In this document: positions 11,677 to 23,869 of the stretch, piece after piece
How positions within the stretch are numbered: position 1 is the stretch's first letter
Layout: the number at the start of each line of letters is the position of its first letter
Source: Oegoconia quadripuncta
Lineage: Eukaryota; Arthropoda; Insecta; Lepidoptera; Autostichidae
Assembly: GCA_949316235.1 (NCBI GenBank)
Contig: OX438749.1
Location: 10,372,914-10,436,913 of the forward strand
Length of the DNA: 64,000 nucleotides
Reading direction: 5' to 3'
Position numbers and translations under genes: made by a program
The notes under the pieces: model-generated
Told to the model about the DNA's origin: nothing
The model's database searches: none
Seen by the model: the letters and a program-made list of their open reading frames with translations, nothing else

Positions 11677-13759
11677 GACTTCGAACCCAGGTCGGCCGAT
11701 GCAAGGACAACCTAAGCAGTTAACACTTTTACTGGTACCCGTCATCGACATGAAAAGAAGTAGAAACTGATTATAAATACTCATACACCTAAAAATAATG
11801 GAATGAAACAAACTATCATGTCTCTACTAAATGAATATAGTTATCATAGAACAATGATCTCACATTCTAACGACAAAGTCATTATCTAAATGCTAGAAGA
11901 TTTACAGAAGTATAATAAATAACATAACATAAGACTTAAATAAGCGTCTCACTTAGCTATTCACATAAACCTGCATTGAGCAACTTGAATAATCAAGCTC
12001 TGAAATTTGGGTATTTAAGCGATCCGAGCAATGTTGTAGTGCATCCGCGTGCCGGGAGAATTTAGTTATTCAGATCCTAAATTTCTAACCAGTACTAACA
12101 AGATATCCTATTTTAGTCGGTGAATATCAATTTAGGAAGTGATTTACGAGTAGACATGTATTACTTGTACAATTATATTGTTAAAGGAAAGTTGAGAACC
12201 TAACAAATAATTGTGTCAAGGGTGGAATTGCAAATATCTATCTTTATTTTACATTAAACATACCTACATAGAAAATAGGAATTGTGAATAAATGACATTA
12301 TTACCTTTATACTTTATTAACTTATACACCTGAACGAATTACCAATTTAAAAATCCATGTCTTAACATTTTTTTTTGAAACTGTCATCCCAGTATTGTTA
12401 TCATCACCATGGGGCGCTAGAGGAGCACTCGGACCCTTCTAAGTAAATTGAGCATTTCGCCAAATGCCTCCGGTAATTTTGGGCTCTACTGTAAATTTAG
12501 TACGTAAGCCGCCAAGAAATTTAATCTTGAAATTATTTCCTCCTTTTTGTTGATGCGATACTTACCAAGAGTTCGTCGATTATAAATCACGGAAGCTACA
12601 CTTAATTAATTGAGGGACATTTGAAACGATTTCAATTTTCACGAATGGTAGGCGGGCCTTTTTGAATAAATTACAACTTTTTATGGTCCTTCATAGATTG
12701 TAATTACTAATATCTCATATAATTTTGCAGAAGAATTAAACATTTTTGTGTAATCCATTTTCATCTATTTCATATCGTATTCAACTACTAGTCATAGTCC
12801 TATACATGCACGTTTATAATAGCACACTCTCGCGATGATCAACGAATGTGTTTCGATTCCATGTGCAGCAAACATTTGGGCAATTATCAGCGGCAAATTA
12901 ATTACGGGCGGTCATCGCAAATATCTAACTCACAGGGGCCAGCGGGAATTTGCGGTCGACCATTTTAATGAGCTTTAGTCCTGTATTAGCGTTTACAAAT
13001 ACCCTCATCACGTCACAACTATACCTGAGTAATAAATTACTGTTCAGATATTTCTTACAATCATGAAATTGTTAGTGCGAATTATCTAGAATCACTGCTG
13101 TATAATTAAACGTTTTAAACAATTCCACCACAAAAAAATAGATATAAAATCTGGTACCACTTGGCTAAATGAGTTTCCAATCGGTCAACTAATATGATTT
13201 TTATAACAAATAAAGCACGCAAAACATACTTAAATATTCATCTAAACTTACATCTGGTGGATATAGGTACATTATTATAAGTGGGAGTCGTGGACCATGA
13301 CACAAATAGAAAACGATATGAAAGATAAATAAGTAAGGAAGAGAATCGGGTAGGTAATTGAACGCCATGGATAACAACAGGGTAATTAACTAAAAGAATA
13401 TATTAAAAGGTTAATGAATGATTTCACATGAGAGAGAAAAAATATAGCTCTTCAATTGAAATAAAAGAATTAACACAAATAAAAGTCGCACCATAAAAAC
13501 AAAAATCGAGTTTCAATAGTGGACACTGTTGAGTAGTAATATTACTTAGCTAATCGCATAATTTATATGTAATATTCTGTACATAATATGTATTTATATA
13601 TGTATATATTAGTATTTATTTATCTATTTAGATATGTAAGTAGGTATATGTATTGTACATATAAGTATGTGTATATAAGTATTATATATTATATTACTAT
13701 TATTAGGTATTTATTATTATTAAATCTGTACACGTATGTATGTCTATCCACTTCAATTC
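11677..13759. other. 2 kb without recognised genes
   Basis: Mostly AT-rich. About 12840-13000 stands out as GC-richer and complex, with TTAATTA homeodomain-type cores and no reading frame, so it could be conserved non-coding or regulatory DNA. About 13560-13740 is a simple TATGTA/TATTTA-rich tract that creates a low-complexity frame. Confidence 0.4.
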
Positions 13760-13880
13760 TCACTCTTGTCACTCACGGTCTTGCTGGAAGAAATCTCTTT
13801 TTAGAGATAAGCTTGCACCGCTGTACTGTTTTTATGATTAGTGTACAATAAACTATAAATAAATAAATAAATAAATAAAA
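13760..13880 (+). mobile_element. LINE 3' untranslated end with (AAAT)n tail
   Basis: The order TTGCTGGAAGAAATCTCTTT, AGAGATAAG, TGTACAATAAACTATAAATA and then repeated AAAT units matches the common lepidopteran Jockey-group LINE 3' end (recalled). A related piece in the opposite orientation is at 42405-42535. Confidence 0.6.
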
Positions 13881-14271
13881 ATAATTTGCCTATACGCGAA
13901 AGCACACAGATCGTTACTTTCTTCTTTCATTTTCCTATAGCGTGCACAATTTATAAAACAACTATGTGGAAATGAAAGAAAATTATTTCACTTAATGGGC
14001 TTGTAAACATTTGGCGAGGAGTTTTTCCAATCAAAATTAATCCAATCACAGCTTTAAACCCGGTCGCGCGAGAGCAGACAACAGCTGTCAATTACATAGA
14101 CGTTATTAATTATTGCTGTCAAACTTTTGAATGTTGATTGTTGTGTGCAACATGGTTACAAAATCTATCAGCACCATAGGAACATAAAATAAAGCAAGTA
14201 TTTATATTTGTACTTGTAATATTATAGGATAATTCAATTTTCATTTTAGTCATTAGTCATTCATAGTGGAG
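13881..14271. other. No feature recognised
   Basis: AT-rich sequence with no gene or repeat signal. Confidence 0.4.
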
Positions 14272-15052
14272 GGAAGAGTGGGGGAAACACGTACGCGGGG
14301 TAATCTCGAATCCAATGGTTCTAATGTGTTAGGAAGAGGTAGCCATATTTTACTTGCCGCCATTTCGGAGATCATGCCACCACTAGTGCCAGTCAACAAC
14401 ACGGGAGACGCGGACGCACGTACTTGTCAAGCTATGCATTTTTCAATATTTTGCATGTTTTTGATATATTTTTTTTTTGGTAAATTCAAGTTCGTGTTGC
14501 TTTATTTTTATCTACAATAGTAATTTAACTTTAACATAGTGGAATACTCACATATTAATCAGATAAATGACAATGACGCAATCGGCAAATGTAACCTATT
14601 ATTTTTTTCCATTTTATTGTTTTTGATCCAGCGGGGTAAAGGCGAACACTCTATGTCGGGCAATCTCGAACTTGAAAATGAAGACTACTTTTGTATTTTT
14701 TGTAGAGATAAATATATAGATCCCTCCGTTGAAGACTGGATTATGTGCTATTGTACTCACGGACAGTCAATATCGTTGAGTTATAAATGTGATCACTGTC
14801 GTTATTAATGTTAGTACGTAATTACCCCACTTGGTGTTCGTGTTTACCTAACTAATGTCGGGTAAAGCCGAACACTAAGAGCTTTTTTTTCATATTGATA
14901 CAATTTATTAAAAATATAAATATTGATTAATGAATTCGTTAGACAAATAAGTAAGTAGACTTTATAATTAAACAATAAAGAAACTCTGTGATCAAATTTC
15001 ACTGTTTTATTTAAGGTTTCCCTTAGGTGTTCGTGTTTACCCACTTTCCCGG
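14272..15052 (+). mobile_element. Decayed cut-and-paste DNA transposon
   Basis: The two ends form an imperfect terminal inverted repeat. The left end reads GGGAAGAGTGGGGGAAACAC. The right end, reverse-complemented, reads GGGAAAGTGGGTAAACACGA. Related motifs recur inside: GGGTAAAGGCGAACAC near 14635, GTGTTCGTGTTTACC near 14833, GGGTAAAGCCGAACAC near 14860. The phrase AATCTCGAA follows two of them. The interior keeps a transposase C-terminal remnant (see 14539). No clear target-site duplication was found. Confidence 0.5.
14539..14808 (+). pseudogene. pogo-like transposase C-terminal remnant
   Basis: The open segment begins at a GTG and ends at TAA (14806-14808). Its last third reads FCIFCRDKY, then EDWIMC, then YKCDHCRY. 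The spacing C-x2-C ... W-I-x-C ... C-x2-C is that of the zinc-binding tail of pogo/Tigger-type transposases in insects. The middle of the motif (normally C-x2-W-x-H-x2-C) is damaged, and no DDE catalytic core is present. Most of the element is therefore missing or decayed. The assignment is from remembered family patterns. Confidence 0.45.
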
Positions 15053-15188
15053 ACTCATCAAGACTAACAAGATTATTCGGTTATACAATTTTCTCTTTGG
15101 CGCTACGTTGGCAAGTCTTTTATGATTCCAACAACCGACGCTGTTACCCTATCAATGGACTGTGTATATAAGCGCGTAATAAAAAAAA

Positions 15189-15421
15189 ATATATCTTTTG
15201 ACATACCCACATCGCCATCTAGTCCCACACTAAGCAAATAGGTTTGTATTATGGATACCAGATGGATGATAAACTAACTACACAAATATGTTTTTGTAAA
15301 TAAATACATATATAAATGATAATACACTCTGTATACATTATATAAATATGCCCCTAGCGGGATTCGAACCCGCGACCTTTTGGTATAGCAGCAGAGTCCT
15401 AACCACTACACCAAACAGGTC
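15189..15421 (-). mobile_element. SINE B copy with tRNA-like head
   Basis: On the minus strand it starts with a head GACCTGTTTGGTGTAGTGGT carrying an A-box match and a B box GGTTCGAATCCC. It ends about 15195 after the shared tail block TAGATGGCGATGTGGGTATG. Although the first 75 bp resembles a tRNA gene, it continues into the same body as the copy at 19895, so it is a SINE. Confidence 0.85.
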
Positions 15422-16718
15422 GTCAATATACGTTAAAATTGGCACGTTCGGCAGAAATCAAATGTGTGATGAATTTGAAATAACCATACGGCATCGAGAA
15501 GCATTTGGCATAGCCGGCCACAACAGTTTCATTCCGCACGACTCTGCTAAATGCTAGTGTATTTTACCTATGAACACTTCTTGATCATTGACGGACGGGT
15601 TGGCTGATCGACAAGAGCCGAGCAAAGCTAATTTCCCGAACCGAACCGAATGTGTCGACTCGAATGTATGTGTAACACGACTTATACATCTTGTATTGCC
15701 TTGTTACAATCCAACAATGTGCTTGTTAGCCGCTAGCGGTTCTCCTTAATTATTATGTAATCCTAGCTATAGTTTATGATTATGGCGTGTTATATACACA
15801 TGTTGGCTCTGTGGAACCAGAGTATAGAATAGGCGTAACCCGTCTTTTCCCGTGAGTGTCGTAAATGGCGTTAAAGAGATATCACAGTCTTACTATTACG
15901 AGATAATGAGTATAATGTATTATACCAGTGATAGACAGCTACGTCAACTAAGTCACAAATCTATGATCGTCAACCTGCCTGTCCAGCTATGGAAAGTGAT
16001 GCAAATCGCACCATAGGAGAGACTTATGTCCAGTAGTGGACTTTTAATAGCTATTAATGTGATACGTGTTCGAGCCGGTATGAATCCAAGTGCGGCATAA
16101 ATCTGCACTGCTGGAGTTAATATACCTAGTGCCCATACAATGAACCGATTATGTCGTCCCGAACATGTGTGTACCACGCATAACGTAACTAATATAACCT
16201 AAATTTTTTTATGTATTTGTTGCTTTTCTACAATATGTGTTTCACACGAAACTCTGTTTTATGTGAGTATTTGAAAACCTCTTGCGGAGAAGATAAAGTA
16301 TACTGAACTTTTATAGTTATAAATACACATCCGCGTCGTTGTATTTGGTAATAGGTACGATAGGTAGGTACACGTAGGTACAAATGTACAAGCTAGGCGA
16401 CATGGGGGTTGTTAAAAATGTCCTGCATAATGGAGAGTGTGGAGGGGCCGTTAATTAAAAGTCAACGCGGCGTTCTTGCTGGACAATAGAACTCATTCAC
16501 TTTAAACGGTTAATCTTTTTTCACATTCATTAGTGTGAGGGCTTAGATTCTGTTTGTTTGATGATAGAGTTCAGTTTTATATAACTTTTTTAGGTGTTGG
16601 TAATACAATGAAATAACGAGTTGTTTTATTAAATTCAGCTCGTACACATTGCGGGACTTGACTTTAATACTAGTTAAACAATAAACAACGACTGCATAAT
16701 GATTATAAAGGAGTTCTA
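15422..16718. other. No feature recognised
   Basis: Mixed-composition sequence with chance frames only. A GC-richer part near 15480-15680 has no coherent coding frame. Confidence 0.4.
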
Positions 16719-16756
16719 ACCGCCTCCGTACATCAATGTAGGTATTACGACTATGC
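16719..16756 (+). mobile_element. Possible SINE A head fragment
   Basis: AACCGCCTCCGTACATCAATGT matches the first 22 bases of the SINE A head with a small change, after which similarity fades. It is too short to be sure. Confidence 0.35.
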
Positions 16757-18840
16757 AGCTTTATTTATGATGTCATACGTAGGTATATAATCCTCATGGT
16801 GAGATCCTGTCTCTTCAGCGTATTCTGAAGTTTTGTAATGATACTTATTGCAATTAGATATTTTCTCTCAATCACAATAAAAATCAAAATAAGCCTCAAA
16901 AAATAAAATCTTGTACCTAAAATTTTAAATTTTCCATTTTCTTTGGTATTTAATGCATTAAAAAGATTTAAGACTGCATTGTGTAGATCAGCACACCAAC
17001 AAAAATATTTTGTTAGAGTGATGTGAAGACGCAAGAGATACCTACGCATTTTAAGCACTAAAGTGTATTTTAGTATTTTGTGTCTAAGAGTGAACAAGTT
17101 GGCTATACTATGGCTTAAGTGTATTTTGTACTTTTAGAAGTTTGTAGTGTTGTACTCTTAAATGAAACAAAAGTAAGTTGTACATAATATATTTGGTATT
17201 GTGACTTAGGTTGTGACCTCTTTCTGTGTGTTACTGAGGTCAAACGTAGCTCAGTTATTCATAAAAAGTTAATTTACCATATATCCGAAGCATAAAACTA
17301 CGACTGTCCGAATTATGTTCTCTTTAAGGATTCTCCTCTTGGAATGCTGCCAGTTTAAAATCTTCTGAGACCTTTTTCTCCGTAAGCTTTAGGTACTTAA
17401 AAGATTTAAAAAACAACAAATTCCTAAAGAAATACTATAAATATACAGATTTAACGTTAATAGTATTATTAAACACAATGCTCAAATTTTCACGCAAGCA
17501 AGTATAATCCGGTAATATTTCACGGGGACCAGAGCTCCCGATGAAACAGGGTATTTCCTCGACGTATCTATTTGATTTATGGACTGTCTAAGTACCCTTT
17601 AAAACTATGGCGAAAGTAAGTCAATTTTCTGTTTCACTTTAATTTGAGATTCATGTTACTAATAAACAGATAAGAATTACCTATTCATTCATAAAATATA
17701 GTACGAAATTGTAGTTAATAAGTTACAGTCGCTGGCAAAGTGTTTACGAGGAACTTGGCGGAAATGAAAACTAGTCGAGTATCAGTAGCGAATTGGATTG
17801 GAAGTATTGGAATTAAGTACCTAGGTCCTAGCTGAATTCAATTTCAACTCGTAGCAGCTGTGACAAATTACTCTAGTTCCCAAATTGATTAAGCAAAAGT
17901 GAGAAAAGTTTCATTAAGTTGTATTCAGCTGACATGTACGAATGTGCGGCGCAATACTGAGCCGAATACATTACTGGTGGAACGCAATTTGTCCCCCGAC
18001 CCTACAATTTATGTCGGCAACCCACTTTATGCAAAGGAAGTGACGAAAAAAGGGATGAAAGTTTTTTGTCTCACTAAATGATTGCCTCACATATATCCCA
18101 GAAAACAATGGCAAAGCAATGCACTAATTATTAATTTTCAATACACAGAAAGTTAATACGTCTAATACTCTCATATAATATTATTAAAAAAAGAATTATC
18201 AGGTCTTTTGTACATTTTCTCAAGATAAGTAATAAGTGATTTTTTATAGCACTTTACTAAATTTGCGTGATTTTATGTAATTAACAAAATACATTTTATA
18301 CTTGCGAACTTCAAAACGTGAAATATTCTATATATAAAATTAGTTTTTGCAATTTAGTTTAGATCACATGTTACAACATGGAAAGTAAACAAATGCTTGA
18401 TTGATTGTATTTAACATTTGTAGAATATTTTTAAAAACATGCTTAGTTTCAATTCATCATTTATTGTTGTTACGATGTTGATATAATTTATTACGATGTA
18501 GAAATTAAAATACTAACCAAGTTTCCAATAGCAAATTCGTAATTTCATCGTTCAATATACAATTAGTGATCAAACAACATACATACAAAATCAATTTATG
18601 TAATCACATAGATTTATTTGATTGCGGACAGATAAATTAGTACATATACGAGTATCTGCGATTTTACCCGCTTCGTAACAAAATATAGAGGGATATTATA
18701 TTGGAGAGAAATAAATCGTTTATCTTTGATGACAATTATATTCAGCAGTTGTTCAATATCTATTTTTGTACATAGCGGAAATATTACATTTATTTTGTTG
18801 TATATCTTGATCATTGTTCGTTCTACTCCTCTTTAAGACC
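16757..18840. other. 2 kb without recognised features
   Basis: AT-rich, with a 110-codon minus-strand frame (16765-17097) whose lysine/leucine/isoleucine-rich content is what random AT-rich DNA yields. Nothing else supports a gene. Confidence 0.45.
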
Positions 18841-19163
18841 TTTTTTTATGCACAATGGATTAGCACTTGACCTCAATCAGACCTGATGTTAAGTAAAGTG
18901 GTAGCGTACTGACCCGGAGATCCCAACATATTTGGGGGACTGGCTATCTTATCTCTGAGAGCTGGAACATACTTGGAACAATGCTATTAACATTACTACT
19001 TGGCGGCAGATTTATATAAGATGGCGGTAGCTAGCTAAGCGGAAAAAAATAAATAGCCCTACCACCAACCAAACCGAATACTTAACATGTACGCCGCTCG
19101 GTGTCGAACCCGCGACCTCCGATTCGTAAACCCAATGTTGTTTACGTTTAGCTACGGGGGCGA
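18841..19163 (-). mobile_element. SINE A, nearly full length
   Basis: Tail at 18841; body blocks and tRNA-derived head (B-box region CGGGTTCGACACC) run to about 19163. It has a small deletion in the GATGAGGTCGAAGG block and scattered substitutions. Confidence 0.88.
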
Positions 19164-19894
19164 TTAAGACCTAATGTTATGTTAACAGTCAGTTATTTTT
19201 TTTGTAAATACGTACAAATTTACATATTCTAACAGACCTGGCAGGGTTGGTTTATATCCTAACTGTAGGTTATCATTACTTTGTATCATTATCATGATAA
19301 AGTGATGACAAAAACGTGAATTTCAAGCTTCCAATGTGACGCTATCATAGCATCAGCCATAAACTTCTCTGCGACTGGACCCTGAGATAAACAGTGAAAA
19401 CGGCAATAAATAACCAGGCAACGATTAACAAACCGATGGCTAGTGCAGGGTATACCGTAATATATTCACTAACTGATCCCAATTTGTCTGACCTAACGCA
19501 ATATTGGGAGCTACCCTATGAGTTTGCATACCTATCCATGTAGATACAGCTGTACAGCATGAGTGGAAAATGTCAACCATTTTTATTTAAAACATTTTAG
19601 TTTCCTAATGCTTATTATTGCATAGATAGTTTCAACATTTCGAAAGAGTTTAAAGTTTCCAATATATTACGTGCGCTTTTCGAAAATCTAAACGTTGAAG
19701 GAGTTTGAACTCATTGTGATACAGGCTCAAGTTCGACAATCTGTAAAAACTGATTTTAAATAGAGATCTCGAATACTGAAATTTTACATTAGATTTGAAA
19801 TTACTAAGTATGCCTTGGTGTAATTACACTAAATATTCAATTGGAAACAAAATGACGTGCGTCTGGTAACGAAGACAAAAACTCGAAATAATTG
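19164..19894. other. No feature recognised
   Basis: AT-rich DNA between two SINE copies. No gene signal. Confidence 0.4.
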
Positions 19895-20150
19895 ACGACC
19901 TGTTTGGTGTAGTGGTTCGAAACTTTGCTGTTATACCAAAAGGTCGCGGGTTCGTATCCCGCTAGGGGCATATGTTTGTATGATGAATACAGACATGTGT
20001 TCCCGAGTTATGGATGTTTTTCATTTATATATGTATTTATTTACAAAAAAAAATGTATTTGTGTAGTTTATCAACCATCTGGTATCTATAATACAAGCCT
20101 AGTTGCTTAGTGTGGAACTAGATGGCGATGTGTGTATGTGCAAAGATTTA
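19895..20150 (+). mobile_element. SINE B, full length
   Basis: The head has an A box TGGTGTAGTGG and B box GGTTCGTATCC spaced as in a tRNA, starting CGACCTGTTTGG. The body runs through TATGTATTTATTTAC and AACCATCTGGTATCTATAAT to the tail block AACTAGATGGCGATGTGTG and AAAGATTTA. It is the best-preserved plus-strand copy of the family here and defines its ends. Confidence 0.88.
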
Positions 20151-20361
20151 TCGGCGCACACTGGGCAAGACTTCATCTATCAATTCCATTCTAATTTTCA
20201 AGACAATGCCCCAATAGGCAAATGATAAAGAGCAATGTAACTTAAGTAATCTCGGAATGGAAAAATAAACATAATAAGTAGATTAATAATTTTTGAGTTG
20301 GTCAAAACGCACATTTTGTGCACTGTCTAAACCGCATCTTAAACTTTTACAAGTAATTAAA
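20151..20361. other. Sequence upstream of a candidate exon
   Basis: AT-rich. Just before the ATG at 20362 it reads AATTAAA, a favourable insect start context. No core promoter motif is evident. Confidence 0.3.
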
Positions 20362-20518
20362 ATGGTTCGTGTAAATAGGGTACTTTTGTACAAACGGCCA
20401 TTTCTTTTGCAGAACCTCGCCTGTGCACTGCTGTGCGCTTCGATAATCACGGTGTATTACTGTTTTACTGATCAACACCTGTATAATAAAAGTAACGCTA
20501 CCTCTAATCGAATATTAG
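20362..20518 (+). CDS. Candidate first coding exon, type II membrane anchor
   Basis: The ATG at 20362 (context TTAAAATGG) opens 52 codons that end at a plausible splice donor AG|GTAACT (20518/20519), phase 1. The peptide starts with basic residues (MVRVNRVLLYKRP), followed by a hydrophobic segment of about 22 residues (residues 14-35, FLLQNLACALLCASII...). It then turns polar with two adjacent N-glycosylation sequons (N42-K-S and N45-A-T). That layout is typical of a Golgi-type signal anchor such as those of glycosyltransferases. No catalytic domain is in view, so no enzyme can be named. TTTCTTTTGCAG at about 20401-20412 is also a good splice acceptor, so this could instead be an internal exon 20413-20518, or chance. 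Confidence 0.3.
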
Positions 20519-23500
20519 GTAACTTACATTTTGGCCAAAATTTAAATTCATAGCTTTTTATATAAGTATAGCGTTGGCGTAGATTACACCCTGTATGAGA
20601 CCGTATAAAGCTTTTAAATTGACGATGGCTTAGTTTTGGGTCCGGGCTAGGATAAAATAAACGATCCTAACATTTTTGAATGTGACCCCATTTTATCGTT
20701 TTTCACTTCTTGTTCTGTCAACAAAAAATACACGTATATAGGTAATATAGATTTTCAGTTGGTTGCTTTGAAAACTAAAAAAAAAACTACATTTAATTTA
20801 AATTTGTTTCGATTCAAATTTTTTATGAACACTAAGAATATTAGTGCGCCTTCATCTATGCAAGATTTAAGCTAAATTATATTGTTTATATTTTTTTACC
20901 ATTAAAATAAAAAAATGTTAAATTTCTATATACCTCTGTAGAGGTAAATATCCTACAAACATTGGTTTGGAATAAAAAAATGATAATAAAAATTGACCGC
21001 TAATCTTGACGATTCATCTTTCTAACTACGGAATAAATAGAACTTCACTTTTCTGCGTTTCTATAACCATGTCATCAAAACTGTTATCGCCTTTGTATCG
21101 TTCTCTATTGTCATTGTAATCGTCATCATGTAATTTTGACGCTGACTCTACATCTAAATGATGCACTAGCGCAGAAGAACTAAAATCAATGTCTAATACA
21201 AACATTTGGATTTCAGTTCCTCACAACTGTCTCTGTTTTCGGAATGTAATTTAGATAAATACTTTTGAAATTTAGTGAGTTTTGATTTTAAGAATGCCGT
21301 TTTCTAGACAAGTGTTTGTATGATTTGCTCGTCGGTCTGCATATTAAAGTTTTATGCGGACGCTTGTCGTAAATTGTACACTCCTCTGTTATTCTGACTG
21401 TACGTTCATCACTGCAATTTATATGTTATTTGCTCCGAGCGTTGAGGTTGCAACGACTTACCACCAGTCATATGCATTGCCCTAAACCTGGCTCGGAGTT
21501 CGAGTGCAGCCTTTAATTGCTTTCCAGTACGGAAACACCACACGCGCCACACTCCTTTCCCAAGCCTCTTTGCAAACGTTTGCCTAGCTATATAATCAAA
21601 TTAAAACTTGCTTATTGGATTGTTTCAGACGTGTTTCTGCAGTTTATTAACATTTTGTTAGTGTGCGGATATTGTGAATTGCTTTTTAGAAAAAGATGTT
21701 GATTACTTAACACTAACAGCTTGAAGTTTTTCCATCTATCCTATAAGTACATGTTATGTTCCACATAATATTGCTATTGGTTTGTTCCGTAGCCAAAATA
21801 GCAAAAGTGGAACTAACTAATATACTAGCCATGTACGTCTGCACGCCACAGATATTTTTCTTAGAGAATATTGTGACTAAGTGATTAAAATTTTGCTGGT
21901 AGGTGGTTCCACACTACCACACATACAGAGTCGTGAAATTACGTAACAATAAATATTTGTAGGTGGCACTCCATACATATACGTATCAAAAGAAACAACT
22001 TGACATTAGAACAGTTAATTTCATGCATTTTAATCATTCATAGTCTTATTATCAAACATCTATTCAACCGTCTAGTCGCTCTAGACGCTATTTTGTTTGA
22101 AAATCAAAGTACGATGACTCGACTCTTGCGGCTTATCTTAAAACCGTTGACATCCTTTTTACGCACATTTTTTCCAATACCCCACGGTGTAATAAAGTTC
22201 TGTTCTAAACTTTTAAGACTACAAAAGATCCTTCCTACCTCACCGGGATGACTGAGGCTTTTAACTCACGATGCTCGTTAAAACCACCTGGGAGTTACCG
22301 GGACGGTATATTCCATATTCTTGCGGAGAAAATTCGCAACTCAAACAAAACAACGGCATTTCTATCTTTTGTGTGTATGGACAGTAAAATGGAATGAGTG
22401 AGGTGATAGACTTCATGCTTAATAAATAGATAGTTATCTGTTACGGTTACTACAGTTATTAGTAATACAGTACTCTGCAATGTTACCGTATGAAAAGCCA
22501 TGGAGAAATAGGTTGGTTCACGGTGTTGTTAAGAAACGGAATTATAATTTTTGTACTTATATTCTTTGTGTAAATCATTTAAGAACAAATAAGTTATTTT
22601 AATTGTCAATAGGTAAATAATTATTGGTAAATGATAAATATTGAAAATTGTTGTGTAGTTATTCAAGCTGCCATCACCATTGACCACTTGGACATTGGCA
22701 GTTCTTATGGCAGGCCTAAAACGGTCACATAAGTGAGCAATTCTCTGAAAGGAATTCCTTATCCGAATTTCCAGCAGATAGGTACCTATATAATTTTTTT
22801 AACATAATATAATAAAAGTTGAAAGAAATTTATACAGCGTTCAGCCAATGGTTTCGTGCGCGTAGATCGAAATAAAATCATTTTTATCGCGGAAAAACAC
22901 AGCAAAAAGAAAACAACTAGAACGCGTTTTAAAATATCGCTTCCGCCATCTAGTGTCTTATTTTTGGAACTACCGCTATCAAATAGCCACAATTTATTGT
23001 TTCATTGCTTTTAGGAAGAATTTTGACAAATACAAAACACGTTTATTTATTTCTATATAGTAACCGATTCTAATACACACCAGTTTTCATTTTCGTTGAG
23101 TGCTCGGTTCCGGAGACATTGACTTTTGTTTGAAATATTAATCCCGCCGCGTTTGACCTTCTTAGGAGTGGAATTTAAAGAACTCCCTTCTTACTGCGTC
23201 TCGAAGTAATCTAAAGAATACACCTGTCAAATTTCATCAATATAGATCCACCCGTTCGGGATGTGCGATGATCTCTGGATTCAGTTCAGTCAGGATTAAT
23301 ATTTTAAGCTTGATAATTTTTGTTGGATTGATTTAAATATTTGCTACACAAGTTTACATTAATATTTTTCATAAATCAGATTCACGGTATATATAGGCGC
23401 TTACCGATCGACGACTCGTTCACGGCTTCGCATATAGATACGGTGTGTAATCCAGATTTCCCGAATCGTCGGTCGGACCACAATGAAATGGACGCTTTTA

Positions 23501-23869
23501 GCGGAATTAAAACGTTGCTTGTTCCAGTCGGTGGTCACATGTTTCATTGATGATAATAACATATCTGCGCGATACGCAGCCGATTCGCACCTGACGCTTT
23601 TAAACAAAAGGGTTGTCTACTGTCAGGAAATGAAGATCCAAGTGTTTTTAGTTACAAACTATACTATTATTCTTTATTGCACAAAAAACACCAACGACCA
23701 CACAAACTATAGATTCCTAACAACAAACGAAAATAAAAGATTGTTGCGTATTCAGTTGCTGTTATGTTCTATATATAATTAAAGAAAAATATAACTCCAT
23801 ATTTTAATAGCCGGAATCGATTCTATTCGTGCTTCTGGCCAAACTAATTTCAGATATACAATAAATAAT
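20519..23869. other. 3.3 kb, mostly unrecognised
   Basis: If the exon at 20362 is real, this begins an intron. AT-rich frames at 22000-22251 and 23483-23782 show no motif. About 23050-23300 has phrases (CCGGAGACATTGAC, CAAATTTCATCAATATAGAT) resembling common lepidopteran interspersed repeats, recalled loosely. About 23660-23700 (TTCTTTATTGCACAAAA) could be a reversed LINE tail. Confidence 0.35.

Noticed and set aside
13588..13851. 87-codon frame rich in Tyr, Leu and Ile
   Set aside because: It is created by a TATGTA/TATTTA simple-sequence tract that runs into a LINE 3' end.
15350..15421. tRNA gene on the minus strand (also the heads at 9780-9850, 11348-11420 and 19895-19970)
   Set aside because: A and B boxes are present, but each continues into a SINE body shared with other copies and the stems are imperfect. 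These are SINE heads.
16765..17097. 110-codon minus-strand frame
   Set aside because: The composition (Leu, Ile, Lys, Tyr, Phe) is that of random AT-rich sequence and it has no motif.
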